DNA of 27,869 bases from JBFEYJ01 sp041563315 (GTDB taxonomy: Bacteria; Pseudomonadota; Gammaproteobacteria; Thiohalomonadales; Thiohalomonadaceae): contig JBFFNE010000031.1 in NCBI GenBank assembly GCA_041563315.1, positions 1 to 27,869 on the forward strand. Direction: 5' to 3'. Under the pieces are notes generated by a model. It saw only the letters and a list, made by a program, of their open reading frames with translations, ran no database searches and was not told where the DNA came from. The translations under genes and the position numbers were made by a program. How positions within the stretch are numbered: the first letter of the stretch is position 1; each line of letters starts with the position of its first letter. Shown here in pieces: positions 17,031 through 25,409 of this stretch.

Positions 17031-19246
17031 AGCGCATTACCTCTGGCCCCAAGCCGATTCTGCTGCTGTTCATCCTGCTGCTTAGCTCGCTGTACATGAT
17101 GAGCGCCGCCACGCAGAACTCGGTTGTTTTCAGCCGTCTCTACTCTCTCCTGCTGGCCATCAACATCCTGGCCCTGTTGCTATTACTCGCACTCATTGCA
17201 CGCCAGATAATCTCGGTCATCAGTCGCTACCGTGAGCGCGCGCCCGGCTCACGACTGACCGTTCGTCTGGTGATTATGTTCGTGATCCTGGCGGTAACCC
17301 CGATCTCGGTGCTCTACTATTTTTCCCTACAATTCCTGCATCGTGGCATCGACAGCTGGTTTGACCTGCGAGTCGAGCAAGCGCTGGAGGATGCCCTCGA
17401 GCTCGGCCGTACTTCCCTGGACAGTCGCCTGCGTGAATTGTTGCGTCAGAGTCGCCTGCAGGTGGAGAGCCTGGCCATGGAGTCCGACTCCACCGCCCGG
17501 CTCAAGATCCACGCGATGCGAGAGAGCAGTGAAGCGGTTGAACTGACCCTGCTGGGACTCAACGGCCGTGTTATCACCAGCAGCTCGATCGATCCATCCA
17601 CCATCATTCCGACCTTGCCCAATAATGCCATTCTCTTACAACTGCGTCGTGGTCTTGAGTATGCTGCCCTGGAACCGATCCGCGACCGCGGCTTGCACAT
17701 GCGCATTGTGATGTTGGTCCCCAACCCCGATCCGCTTGGCGAGCCGCGCCTGCTTCATGCTCTCTATGCTGTTCCCGAGCGCCTGAATACCCTCGCTAAC
17801 AGCGTCCAGGAGGCCTTTACCCGGTACAAAGAGCTGGCGTACCTGCGCCAGCCACTCAAATACAGCTTCACCCTAACGCTATCTTTGGTGCTTCTGCTCA
17901 GCCTGCTCACTGCCGTATGGGCGGCATTCTTCTCCGCCCGCCGCCTGGCCGCACCCATCAGTGACCTGGCAGAAGGAACCCGTGCCGTGGCGGCGGGTGA
18001 CTACACCATGCGTTTATCGATGCCCGGTCGCGACGAGCTCGGTTTTTTGGTGCGTTCATTCAATGAAATGACGCGCAAAATCGCCCGCGCCCGGGACGAA
18101 GCCAGTAAAAGCCAACGCCATGCGGAAGAGCAGCGAGGTTATCTGGAGGCCGTCCTTTCCTGCCTCTCATCCGGTGTGCTCACCCTTGATGACACCGCCA
18201 CACTACGCACTGTCAATAGCGCTGCAGAACAGATTCTGGGACTTGAAATCGGCCCAAACCCCGAACTGTCATTGGCTGTCATGCAGGCACGATATCCACA
18301 GCTGGAGCCGCTGGTCGAGACCATCGCCAATCAGCTCGATCATAACCATGGTACCTGGCAGGCAGAGGTGGTGCTGTTTGGTCCCAATGGACGACAGGTT
18401 CTCATCTGCCGGGGCTCCCCGCTACGTGGAGGCGGCAGCGCTCAAGGTGAACACGTAATCGTTTTCGATGATGTTACCGCCCTGATCCAAGCGCAACGTG
18501 ATGCAGCCTGGGGTGAAGTGGCACGGCGCCTCGCCCACGAAATCAAGAATCCATTGACGCCGATCCAGCTCTCCGCCGAGCGCCTGCGCCACAAATACCT
18601 CAACACCATGCCCAGTGCGGATGCCGAGGTGCTGGACCGCTCCACCCACACTATCGTGCAACAGGTGGAGAGCATGAAAAAGATGGTCAAGGCATTCTCG
18701 GACTACGCTCACACGCCCAAACTTCAGCTGGAGTCTGTCGATCTTGCCAGACTGCTCAATGAGGTGCTCGATCTCTACCACGGCGATGAGCGCATTATTG
18801 TCCACCTGCACATCCATCCACCACTGCCACCGATCGAGGCTGATGTGGGCAGGTTGCGTCAGCTGCTCCATAATCTCATCAAGAACACCCTTGAAGCCGG
18901 TGACGGATTAGCTCCACTGACTCTGGATGTCTCCGTCAATCCTGCAGAGAAAGAGAGCTACCGATTTATTGAAATGCGCTTTGAAGATAATGGCCCCGGG
19001 ATCCCGGAATCCTTTATGGGCCAGCTGTTTGAGCCCTACATCACCAGCAAGCCGAAAGGCTCCGGTCTTGGTCTGGCGATAGTCAAAAAGATCGTGGAAG
19101 AACATAGTGGTATCCTGTGGGCGGAAAACAGAGAAACCGGCGGCGCCTGCATCACTTTACGCCTGCCGGTGCAGAGCAAAGCGGCTGACCAAAGTGCCGA
19201 CGTTGATGATGCAGACATAACTATACCGACCAGCGAACGCCTATGA
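17012..19246 (+). CDS. ntrY: NtrY-like membrane sensor histidine kinase
   Basis: This is a 744-residue hybrid-free sensor kinase. The N-terminal part has two closely spaced membrane segments (about 13-33 and 44-65), a third near 90-110, an extracytoplasmic region and a last membrane segment near 290-315. A HAMP domain (about 318-370), a PAS domain (about 382-480, YLEAVLSCLSSGVLTLDD), the HisKA box HARRLAHEIKNPLTPIQLS-type sequence (phospho-His near 510) and the HATPase motifs (HNLIKNTLEAG, FEDNGPGIP, GSGLGLAIVKKI) follow. An in-frame TTG lies at 17003; ATG 17012 is preferred, although neither has a clear ribosome binding site. The stop overlaps ntrX by ATGA. The related NtrY/NtrX systems respond to nitrogen or redox and envelope state; the signal here is unknown. 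Confidence 0.88.
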   Translation: MVLDTLKRITSGPKPILLLFILLLSSLYMMSAATQNSVVFSRLYSLLLAINILALLLLLALIARQIISVISRYRERAPGSRLTVRLVIMFVILAVTPISVLYYFSLQFLHRGIDSWFDLRVEQALEDALELGRTSLDSRLRELLRQSRLQVESLAMESDSTARLKIHAMRESSEAVELTLLGLNGRVITSSSIDPSTIIPTLPNNAILLQLRRGLEYAALEPIRDRGLHMRIVMLVPNPDPLGEPRLLHALYAVPERLNTLANSVQEAFTRYKELAYLRQPLKYSFTLTLSLVLLLSLLTAVWAAFFSARRLAAPISDLAEGTRAVAAGDYTMRLSMPGRDELGFLVRSFNEMTRKIARARDEASKSQRHAEEQRGYLEAVLSCLSSGVLTLDDTATLRTVNSAAEQILGLEIGPNPELSLAVMQARYPQLEPLVETIANQLDHNHGTWQAEVVLFGPNGRQVLICRGSPLRGGGSAQGEHVIVFDDVTALIQAQRDAAWGEVARRLAHEIKNPLTPIQLSAERLRHKYLNTMPSADAEVLDRSTHTIVQQVESMKKMVKAFSDYAHTPKLQLESVDLARLLNEVLDLYHGDERIIVHLHIHPPLPPIEADVGRLRQLLHNLIKNTLEAGDGLAPLTLDVSVNPAEKESYRFIEMRFEDNGPGIPESFMGQLFEPYITSKPKGSGLGLAIVKKIVEEHSGILWAENRETGGACITLRLPVQSKAADQSADVDDADITIPTSERL

Positions 19247-20619
19247 GCACCACACCGCACATTCTGGTCGTCGATGACGAACCTGACATCCGCCGACTGT
19301 TGCAGGAGATCCTGGAGGACGAGGGCTACTCGGTATCCAGCGCAGAAGACGCTGCATCCGCACGCCAGGCACGTCGAGTCAAACGCCCCGACCTGATCCT
19401 GCTCGATATCTGGATGCCGGATGTCGACGGCATCACCCTGCTCAAGGAGTGGACCGCAGAGGAGCCCCTGACTCAACCGGTCATCATCATGTCCGGTCAC
19501 GGCAATGTGGAGACCGCGGTAGAGGCAACCCGGCTCGGTGCCTATGACTACATCGAAAAACCCCTCTCCCTTGCAAAGCTCTTGCTTACTATCGAGCATG
19601 CGCTCCAAAGTGCCATCCTGCACCGGGAAAATGCCAGCCTGCGCCAGACGAACCAGTCGGTTAGCGAGCCCATTGGGCGTAGTCCTCAATTCAGGCAGCT
19701 ACGCCAGCAGGCAAAGCAGATCGCACAACATGAAACCCCGGTGTTGTTACGAGGCGATCCCGGAAGTGGCAAACACCTCTTTGCCCGTTACCTGCATAAC
19801 AACAGCCCCCGCCGAGATGGCCCGTTTCTGCGCGCTGACATCAGTGTGATGACCACAATGGACCAGGCCTCCGAACTGTTGTTTGGCAGTGAGAATAATG
19901 AACAGGTCCACTACGGCCTGCTCGACCAGGCCAACGGCGGCACTCTCTATATCGATGATATCGCCGAGCTCGATCTCCAACTGCAGCACCGCCTGCTTCG
20001 CCTGCTCAAGGAGGGAACCTTCCAACGACATGGCGGCAGTACACCAGTGGCCGCCAACGTCCGCCTCATCGCCGCCAGTCGTTACCCCCTTGAACAACGT
20101 ATTGCGCTGCAACAGTTTCATGAAGATCTTTACTACATGCTCAATGTGGTCTCGCTCTACATCCCTGCACTGCGCGAGCACAGCGAGGATGTACTCGACC
20201 TGATCGCTTTTTACAGCGACTACTTTGTAGAAAGCGACAACCTCCCCTATCGCAGCTTTACTACCGCGGCACTTAACCGTTTACGTCAACATCCATGGCC
20301 CGGTAATGTCCGTGAATTGAAAAATCTCGTTCAGCGCCTGCTGATTATCGGACATGATCGACAGCTTGACATTAACGAGGTGGATGAAGCCCTCGGGCAA
20401 CAAAGGCAAGGCCCAGTCATCGACCCGGCAGCGGCGGCCTACGAGATGCCGCTCCGTCAGGCACGCGAACAGTTCGAACGCTGCTACTTTGAAGTGCTGC
20501 TAAAACGTTTTGATGGCAGCGTCAACCAGGTCGCACAGCACGCGGGCATGGAGCGCACCCACCTTTATCGCAAATTGCGTACTCTAGGTATCGATCCCAA
20601 ACGCTTCACCTCCCGATAA
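19243..20619 (+). CDS. ntrX: NtrX-like response regulator, AAA+ without GAFTGA
   Basis: This 458-residue partner of the upstream kinase has a receiver domain (VVDDEPD at 9-15, phospho-acceptor D55 in LLDIWMPD, Lys in YIEKP), a central sigma-54-activator-type AAA+ domain and a Fis-type helix-turn-helix at the C-terminus (NQVAQHAGMERTHLYRKLRTL). The AAA+ domain is degenerate. Walker A reads GDPGSGKH. Walker B reads GGTLYIDDI with Asp in place of the catalytic Glu. The GAFTGA loop expected between LLFGSE and the Walker B strand is missing; the sequence there is NNEQVHYGLLDQANGG. It is therefore unlikely to remodel sigma-54 polymerase and may act as an ordinary DNA-binding regulator. The ATGA overlap with ntrY implies tightly coupled expression. 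Confidence 0.87.
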   Translation: MSTTPHILVVDDEPDIRRLLQEILEDEGYSVSSAEDAASARQARRVKRPDLILLDIWMPDVDGITLLKEWTAEEPLTQPVIIMSGHGNVETAVEATRLGAYDYIEKPLSLAKLLLTIEHALQSAILHRENASLRQTNQSVSEPIGRSPQFRQLRQQAKQIAQHETPVLLRGDPGSGKHLFARYLHNNSPRRDGPFLRADISVMTTMDQASELLFGSENNEQVHYGLLDQANGGTLYIDDIAELDLQLQHRLLRLLKEGTFQRHGGSTPVAANVRLIAASRYPLEQRIALQQFHEDLYYMLNVVSLYIPALREHSEDVLDLIAFYSDYFVESDNLPYRSFTTAALNRLRQHPWPGNVRELKNLVQRLLIIGHDRQLDINEVDEALGQQRQGPVIDPAAAAYEMPLRQAREQFERCYFEVLLKRFDGSVNQVAQHAGMERTHLYRKLRTLGIDPKRFTSR

Positions 20620-20656
20620 AGACAAATACGAAAAAAAAGAAAAAGGAGTCTATAGA

Positions 20657-20785
20657 ATGGGTCTACTATGTGCTCGGTTCAATTTGTCTGCGAGCGCAGA
20701 GAGCTCCTCGCAAATAGCGAAGCATAGGGCTAGAATGTGCCCACATCGTGCAGGCATGAGCAGAGCAAAAAAAATTCGCCCATGA
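20657..20785 (+). CDS. 42-codon small ORF coupled to trkA
   Basis: An ATG at 20657 is preceded by AAAAGGAG (20641-20648) at an 8-nt spacing, one of the best ribosome binding sites in the window. The frame runs 42 codons (MGLLCARFNLSASAESSSQI, then a basic tail ending RAKKIRP) and stops at TGA 20783-20785. That stop overlaps the trkA start codon as ATGA. trkA itself has no Shine-Dalgarno sequence. The arrangement suggests a translated leader that re-initiates ribosomes on trkA. A hairpin with arms TGCGAG (20689-20694) and CTCGCA (20707-20712) lies inside. I do not recognise the peptide. It may be only a leader, not a functional protein. Confidence 0.5.
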   Translation: MGLLCARFNLSASAESSSQIAKHRARMCPHRAGMSRAKKIRP

Positions 20786-22155
20786 AAATAATCATTCTCG
20801 GTGCCGGACAAGTAGGTTCCTCGCTGGCCAACCATCTAGCCAGTGAGGCTAACGACATCACCGTTATCGACTCCGACAGCAAGCGGCTGCAAGACTTGCA
20901 GGACCGTCTCGACCTGCGCACAGTTTCCGGCAAGGCCTCTCACCCGGATGTCTTGCGTCGCGCCGGCGCTGAGGACGCCGATATGATCATCGCGGTAACC
21001 AATAGCGACGAAACCAATATGGTCGCCTGTCAGGTTGCCTTTACACTATTTCGCACCCCCACCAAAATCGCACGAGTTCGCGCCCAGGAATATCTCACGT
21101 ATCCGGAACTGTTCAGTCAGGATGCGCTGCCCGTCGATGTCATGATCAGCCCTGAGCAACTGGTCACCGACTATGTGCACCGCCTGATCGAACATCCCGG
21201 TGCGTTGCAGGTACTGGACTTCTCCGGCGGTCGCGTCCAGCTGGTTGCGGTCAAGGCCTATTACGGTGGACCGCTTGTCGGACATGAGTTACGTACGCTA
21301 CGCGATCACATGCCTGGTGTGCAGACCCGTGTTGCCGCTATCTACCGCCGAGGTCGTGCCCTTAATCCCGAGGGCAACACCGTCATTGAAGCGGATGATG
21401 AAGTTTTCTTCATTGCCGCCAAGAAAGATATCCGTGCAGTCATGAGCGAGTTGCGCCGCCTGGAGAAACCGGTCAAGCGTGTAATCATCGCCGGTGGCGG
21501 CAATATTGGCACCCGTCTGGCCAAAGCGCTGGAACATCAGTTTCAGGTCAAGCTCATTGATCACAACGCCCCGCGCACTGTCGCCATCTCCGAAGAGCTT
21601 GAGCGCACGATTGTCCTGCATGCTGATGCTGCCGATGAGGAGCTGCTGCTGGAAGAAAATATCGAGGATACCGATGTCTTCTGTGCGCTGACCAACGATG
21701 ATGAGGCCAATATCCTCTCGGCGATGTTGGCCAAGCGTCTTGGCGCTCGCAAAGTGATGGCACTGATCAACCGCGCGGCCTACGTCGACCTGGTTGAAAG
21801 TGGCGACATCGACATCGCCATCTCACCACCCCAGGCAACCATCGGCTCCCTGCTGGCCCACGTGCGTCGAGGTGATGTGGTGATGGTGCACTCGTTGCGC
21901 CGCGGGGCTGCCGAGGCGATCGAGGCAATCGCCCATGGTGATCAATATTCATCCAAGGTGGTCGGACGCGCCGTTGAAGATATCAAGCTGCCCCATGGCA
22001 CCACTATCGGCGCCGTAGTACGCGGTGATGAGGTACTTATCGCCCATCACGATACGGTGATTGAGGCCGAGGACCACGTTCTGTTGTTCGTGGTGGACAA
22101 GAAGCGGATCCCGGAAGTCGAGCGTCTGTTCCAGGTCGGCATCACCTTCCTCTAA
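20782..22155 (+). CDS. trkA: Trk potassium uptake NAD-binding regulatory subunit TrkA
   Basis: This peripheral cytoplasmic protein gates the TrkH K+ channel in response to nucleotides. It has two RCK halves, each with a Rossmann motif (ILGAGQVGSSLA at about 5-16 and IIAGGGNIGTRLA near 236) followed by a TrkA-C domain, the last ending with the sequence RIPEVERLFQVGITFL. From ATG 20782 it is 457 residues, matching E. coli (458), and MKIIILGAGQVG is the canonical N-terminus. The frame is open further upstream, to 20737. This start has no ribosome binding site and overlaps the stop of a 42-codon ORF, so coupled translation is likely. trkH follows after 193 bp with its own promoter. Confidence 0.96.
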   Translation: MKIIILGAGQVGSSLANHLASEANDITVIDSDSKRLQDLQDRLDLRTVSGKASHPDVLRRAGAEDADMIIAVTNSDETNMVACQVAFTLFRTPTKIARVRAQEYLTYPELFSQDALPVDVMISPEQLVTDYVHRLIEHPGALQVLDFSGGRVQLVAVKAYYGGPLVGHELRTLRDHMPGVQTRVAAIYRRGRALNPEGNTVIEADDEVFFIAAKKDIRAVMSELRRLEKPVKRVIIAGGGNIGTRLAKALEHQFQVKLIDHNAPRTVAISEELERTIVLHADAADEELLLEENIEDTDVFCALTNDDEANILSAMLAKRLGARKVMALINRAAYVDLVESGDIDIAISPPQATIGSLLAHVRRGDVVMVHSLRRGAAEAIEAIAHGDQYSSKVVGRAVEDIKLPHGTTIGAVVRGDEVLIAHHDTVIEAEDHVLLFVVDKKRIPEVERLFQVGITFL

Positions 22156-22229
22156 CCGGATGTATCCCGTAAAAAACGCAGAGAACGAGTAGTCAGAGTA
22201 CTGTGACGGGACGCTAGACCTTATCGACG

Positions 22230-22258
22230 TTGGCCCTGAACTGGCATAAAAGTATAAT
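22230..22258 (+). promoter_or_regulatory. Sigma-70-type promoter of trkH
   Basis: TTGGCC (22230-22235, four of six consensus positions) and a perfect TATAAT (22253-22258) are separated by exactly 17 bp. Transcription would start near 22265, giving an 84-nt leader before the trkH ATG at 22349. trkH can thus be expressed independently of the def-trkA cluster. Confidence 0.7.
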
Positions 22259-22348
22259 CTTTTGATTGCTTCGCTATCAGTACGCTTACGAATCATTTAT
22301 GAGAAAACCTGACTAAACCCAGCATTATCTGGCTGATAAAGAAAACAC

Positions 22349-23803
22349 ATGCAGCTTACCGCCATCCAACGCATCCTCGGCATATTGCTGATGTTGTTCA
22401 GCACCACCATGTTCCCGCCTACCCTGGTCTCGGCCATCTATGGTGACGGGTTCCACCTGTCTTTTCTGCTGGCATTTGCCCTCACCCTTATTACAGGTCT
22501 GCTGCTCTGGCTCCCGGCACACAGTGTTCACAAGGAGTTGCGGCTACGTGACGGCTTCGTTGTGGTGGTCTTGTTCTGGACTGTGCTCAGCGTATTCGGT
22601 GCCCTGCCCTTTGCCGTAGGCGCCGAGCCAAACCTGTCGGTCACCGATGCCGTATTCGAGTCCTTCTCGGGACTCACCACCACCGGGGCCACCGTGATTA
22701 GTGGCCTGGACAGCCTGCCGCCCTCGCTACTCTATTATCGGCAGCAGCTACAATGGCTCGGCGGCATGGGGATCATCGTGCTGGCAGTGGCGATCCTACC
22801 CATGCTCGGCATCGGTGGTATGCAGCTCTACCGGGCAGAAACACCCGGCCCGATGAAAGACAACAAACTCACCCCGCGCATCACCGAAACGGCCAAAGCG
22901 CTCTGGTACATTTATCTCGGACTCACCGTCAGCTGTACGATGGCTTATTGGTTGGCGGGAATGACACTGTTCGATGCCATCGGCCACGCCTATTCCACTG
23001 TCGCTATTGGTGGTTTCTCGACCCATGATGCGAGCATGGGTTACTTTCAGGACAAGCCACTCATTGAGCTGGTCGCGATCATATTCATGCTCCTCTCCGG
23101 GGTCAATTTCGCACTGCACTTCCTCGCCTGGCGTGGTAAGAATTTCAAACCGTACATGCATGACGCCGAGTTCAAGACCTATATCACTGTGCTCGGCATC
23201 ATCGCGGTAATCGCCACCTTCTATCTACACATGAATGCCACCTTCGATGATTTCACTGACTCCCTGCTACACGGGGTTTTTCAGGCGGTCTCCATCGGCA
23301 CCACGACCGGCTATACCACCAGCAATTACGCCCTGTGGCCCGGCTTCCTGCCGGTCCTGTTACTGTTCGCCAGTTTCATCGGCGGGTGTGCCGGCTCCAC
23401 GGGTGGCGGCATGAAGGTGATTCGTTTCCTGCTGCTCCTGAAGCAGGGGATGCGTGAGATTAGTCGATTGGTCCACCCTAACGCGGTGATCCCGATCAAG
23501 ATCGGTGGCAAACCCCTACCTGATCGGGTCATTGATTCTGTGTGGGGCTTCTTCGGTACCTATGTTGCGATTTTCAGCATCCTGCTATTACTGATGATGG
23601 TTGTAGGCCTCGATCAGGTCACAGCCTTCTCGGCTATCGCCGCCACCATGAATAATCTTGGCCCCGGGCTCGGTGATGTGGCGCTCAGTTATGCGAGCCT
23701 GCCAGACTTCGCCAAATGGGTCCTCTGTTTCGCCATGCTACTCGGGCGTCTGGAGATCTTTACCCTGCTGGTGCTGCTGACCCCCGCCTTCTGGCGCAAA
23801 TAA
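22349..23803 (+). CDS. trkH: Trk potassium uptake channel subunit TrkH
   Basis: This is the integral membrane K+-translocating subunit, with four pore-loop repeats. The 484 residues match E. coli TrkH (483). Pore-filter-like glycines are seen in FSGLTTTGATVISGL (about 103-117), STVAIGGFSTHD (about 215-226), SIGTTTGYTTSNY (about 313-325) and ATMNNLGPGLGDV (about 432-444). About ten hydrophobic spans are evident between them. The ATG at 22349 gives the normal N-terminus MQLTAIQRILGILLMLFS; upstream there is only a weak AAAGA. Together with trkA it makes a complete low-affinity K+ uptake system. The methyltransferase gene begins 1 bp after its stop. Confidence 0.96.
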   Translation: MQLTAIQRILGILLMLFSTTMFPPTLVSAIYGDGFHLSFLLAFALTLITGLLLWLPAHSVHKELRLRDGFVVVVLFWTVLSVFGALPFAVGAEPNLSVTDAVFESFSGLTTTGATVISGLDSLPPSLLYYRQQLQWLGGMGIIVLAVAILPMLGIGGMQLYRAETPGPMKDNKLTPRITETAKALWYIYLGLTVSCTMAYWLAGMTLFDAIGHAYSTVAIGGFSTHDASMGYFQDKPLIELVAIIFMLLSGVNFALHFLAWRGKNFKPYMHDAEFKTYITVLGIIAVIATFYLHMNATFDDFTDSLLHGVFQAVSIGTTTGYTTSNYALWPGFLPVLLLFASFIGGCAGSTGGGMKVIRFLLLLKQGMREISRLVHPNAVIPIKIGGKPLPDRVIDSVWGFFGTYVAIFSILLLLMMVVGLDQVTAFSAIAATMNNLGPGLGDVALSYASLPDFAKWVLCFAMLLGRLEIFTLLVLLTPAFWRK

Positions 23804-23804
23804 A

Positions 23805-24386
23805 ATGTCGGAGCAAGATCGGGAAAAGTGGGATCACCGCTATCACGATACGGTGCACCCGGATGCGGGTCCGGCCTTTGTCCTCAGGGAGTATGGCTAC
23901 CTGTTGCCGCAAAACGGCACCGCGCTAGACCTTGCCGCTGGCGAGGGCGCCAACGCACTCTATCTGGCCCGTCGGGGCCTGGCCTGTTCCGCCTGGGATA
24001 TCTCTGAAGTGGTGATGGAAAGAGTCGCCTCACGGGCGGCCGAAACGGGTTTGCCGATCCTCTGCGAAGCGCGAGATGTGATCACCCGGCCACCGCCACC
24101 CGCCAGCTTCGATGTGATCATCGTCAGCCGCTTTCTCGACCGCAGCCTCTGCCCGGCGATCAGCAACGCCCTGCGCCCCGGTGGCCTGCTGTACTACCAG
24201 ACCTTCCTCCGGGAGAAGGTCGACCCCGCCGTGGGGCCTGGCAACCCTGCCTTCCTTCTGGAACGCAACGAACTGCTGCAACTCTTTCCCGATCTGACCG
24301 TCCGGATCTACCGCGAAGAGGGCGTGATCGGAGACACTAGCCTGGGCCTGCGAAACGAAGCCTGCCTGGTCGCCGAGAAACGTTAA
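23805..24386 (+). CDS. Class I SAM-dependent methyltransferase (TehB-like)
   Basis: This 193-residue protein has a Rossmann-type methyltransferase fold. It starts SEQDREKWDHRYHD, a motif shared by TehB-like and other small-molecule methyltransferases. Motif I is ALDLAAGEGANALYLARRG (about 45-63), an acidic strand end follows in SAWDISEVVMERV, motif IV is FDVIIVSRFLDR (about 103-114), and post-motif segments include ALRPGGLLYYQTF. The substrate is not known; tellurite and thiopurine methyltransferase-like relatives share this layout. The ATG lies 1 bp after the trkH stop, so it is co-transcribed with trkH. No clear ribosome binding site is visible. Confidence 0.85.
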   Translation: MSEQDREKWDHRYHDTVHPDAGPAFVLREYGYLLPQNGTALDLAAGEGANALYLARRGLACSAWDISEVVMERVASRAAETGLPILCEARDVITRPPPPASFDVIIVSRFLDRSLCPAISNALRPGGLLYYQTFLREKVDPAVGPGNPAFLLERNELLQLFPDLTVRIYREEGVIGDTSLGLRNEACLVAEKR

Positions 24387-24700
24387 TCACCAACACAGCT
24401 AAAAACCAAAACACCCAACACGAAAGCGCAAAGACGCAAAGGACCAACTCGTTTCAAGAGGTCTTTTAATACTCGTTCCCCGAAAAAAGCAGGCGGGTAT
24501 AACGAAGTATTTTCCATTTTTATTCTTAAATACGCCCATTCTGCTCCGAGCACAGTTAGCTAAAAAACCCTGCTGCTCCCCGTTGCAGTAAGCATCGCTG
24601 TGATAAAAACGTGTAATAAATGTGAGTCGAGTGTGATAGCCGTTGTTTATACCTATCCATGCTGTATCAATTTTCTGCAACCGGATAAGAGGACACAACC
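24387..24700. other. 314-bp intergenic region before the spondin-type genes
   Basis: No ORF with coding character is seen. Near 24417-24443 there is a piece (GCGCAAAGACGCAAAGG) related to the arms of the repeat at 6733-6919. Around 24438-24468 a weak hairpin (AAAGGACC/GGTCTTTT) could end the methyltransferase transcript. A further imperfect inverted repeat (GGCGGGTAT about 24491, ATACGCCC about 24530) follows. The promoter of the spondin pair should lie in the last 100 bp. TTGTTT with TATCAA at 16-bp spacing (about 24645-24672) is a weak candidate. Confidence 0.45.
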
Positions 24701-25399
24701 ATGCAACGGATCATCTATTCACTTATCGCTGCCGGCTCACTGGCTGCAATGCCGGTGATGGCCCAGGACCTGGACATCACCATCACGAATCTCACTCACG
24801 GTACCTACTTCACCCCGCTGCTGATCAGCGCTCACCCCGGCGGAAACCATCTATTTCAGCCAGGTGTTGCCGCCACCACCAGTTTGCAGGCGATGGCCGA
24901 AGGCGGTGACATCTCTGGCCTGGTCGCCGACACCACGGTGCTCGGCGCAGATAACGCAGAAAATCCTGCCACCGGTCTGCTAGCTCCCGGCGCATCGACC
25001 AGCTTCACGATGATGACCAGCAGCGGCAACGATCATCTCTCCATCACCGCCATGCTGCTGCCGACCAATGACGGCTTCGTCGGCCTTGACGAGATGAAGA
25101 TACCCGTTGTCGCAGGTACCTATCGCTACACCCTTAACGGGTACGATGCCGGGACCGAAGCGAATAATGAAATCGTGAATGGTGGCGGCACGCCAGGGGT
25201 TGCCGGGGTCCCGGGTGATCCGGGAGGGGCTGCAGGCACAGGAGGCACGAGTGTCACCACGACAGAAGCTAACACGGTGGTACACATACATCGTGGCGTG
25301 CTGGGTGACACTGACCCGACTGGCGGTGCCAGCGATCTCGACAGCCGCGTACACCGTTGGCTGAACCCAGTGGCCGAGTTAGTCATTACCGTCAACTAG
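24701..25399 (+). CDS. Secreted spondin-domain protein with collagen-like insert
   Basis: This 232-residue protein has a cleavable signal peptide (ending PVMA before QDLD, about residue 22) and a spondin_N-type domain. The conserved family pattern is visible as ITNLTHGTYFTPLLISAHP (about 27-45), the LAPGAS turn with FTMMTSSGNDHLSITAMLLPTNDGF, and the YDAGTEANNE motif (about 150). Between about residues 160 and 185 a Gly-rich run of collagen-like Gly-X-Y triplets (GTPGVAGVPGDPGG) interrupts the domain before the last strand AELVITVN. AAGAGGA lies upstream of the ATG. Bacterial spondin-domain proteins are exported and of unknown function; binding or matrix roles are only inferred from the eukaryotic domain. 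It is paired with a paralogous lipoprotein 10 bp downstream. Confidence 0.8.
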   Translation: MQRIIYSLIAAGSLAAMPVMAQDLDITITNLTHGTYFTPLLISAHPGGNHLFQPGVAATTSLQAMAEGGDISGLVADTTVLGADNAENPATGLLAPGASTSFTMMTSSGNDHLSITAMLLPTNDGFVGLDEMKIPVVAGTYRYTLNGYDAGTEANNEIVNGGGTPGVAGVPGDPGGAAGTGGTSVTTTEANTVVHIHRGVLGDTDPTGGASDLDSRVHRWLNPVAELVITVN

Positions 25400-25409
25400 G
25401 AGGTCTGTC

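Noticed and set aside
22165..22211. TCCCGT/ACGGGA inverted repeat as a trkA terminator
   Set aside because: The arms are 6 bp with a 35-nt loop and no T-run, so it is too weak to call.
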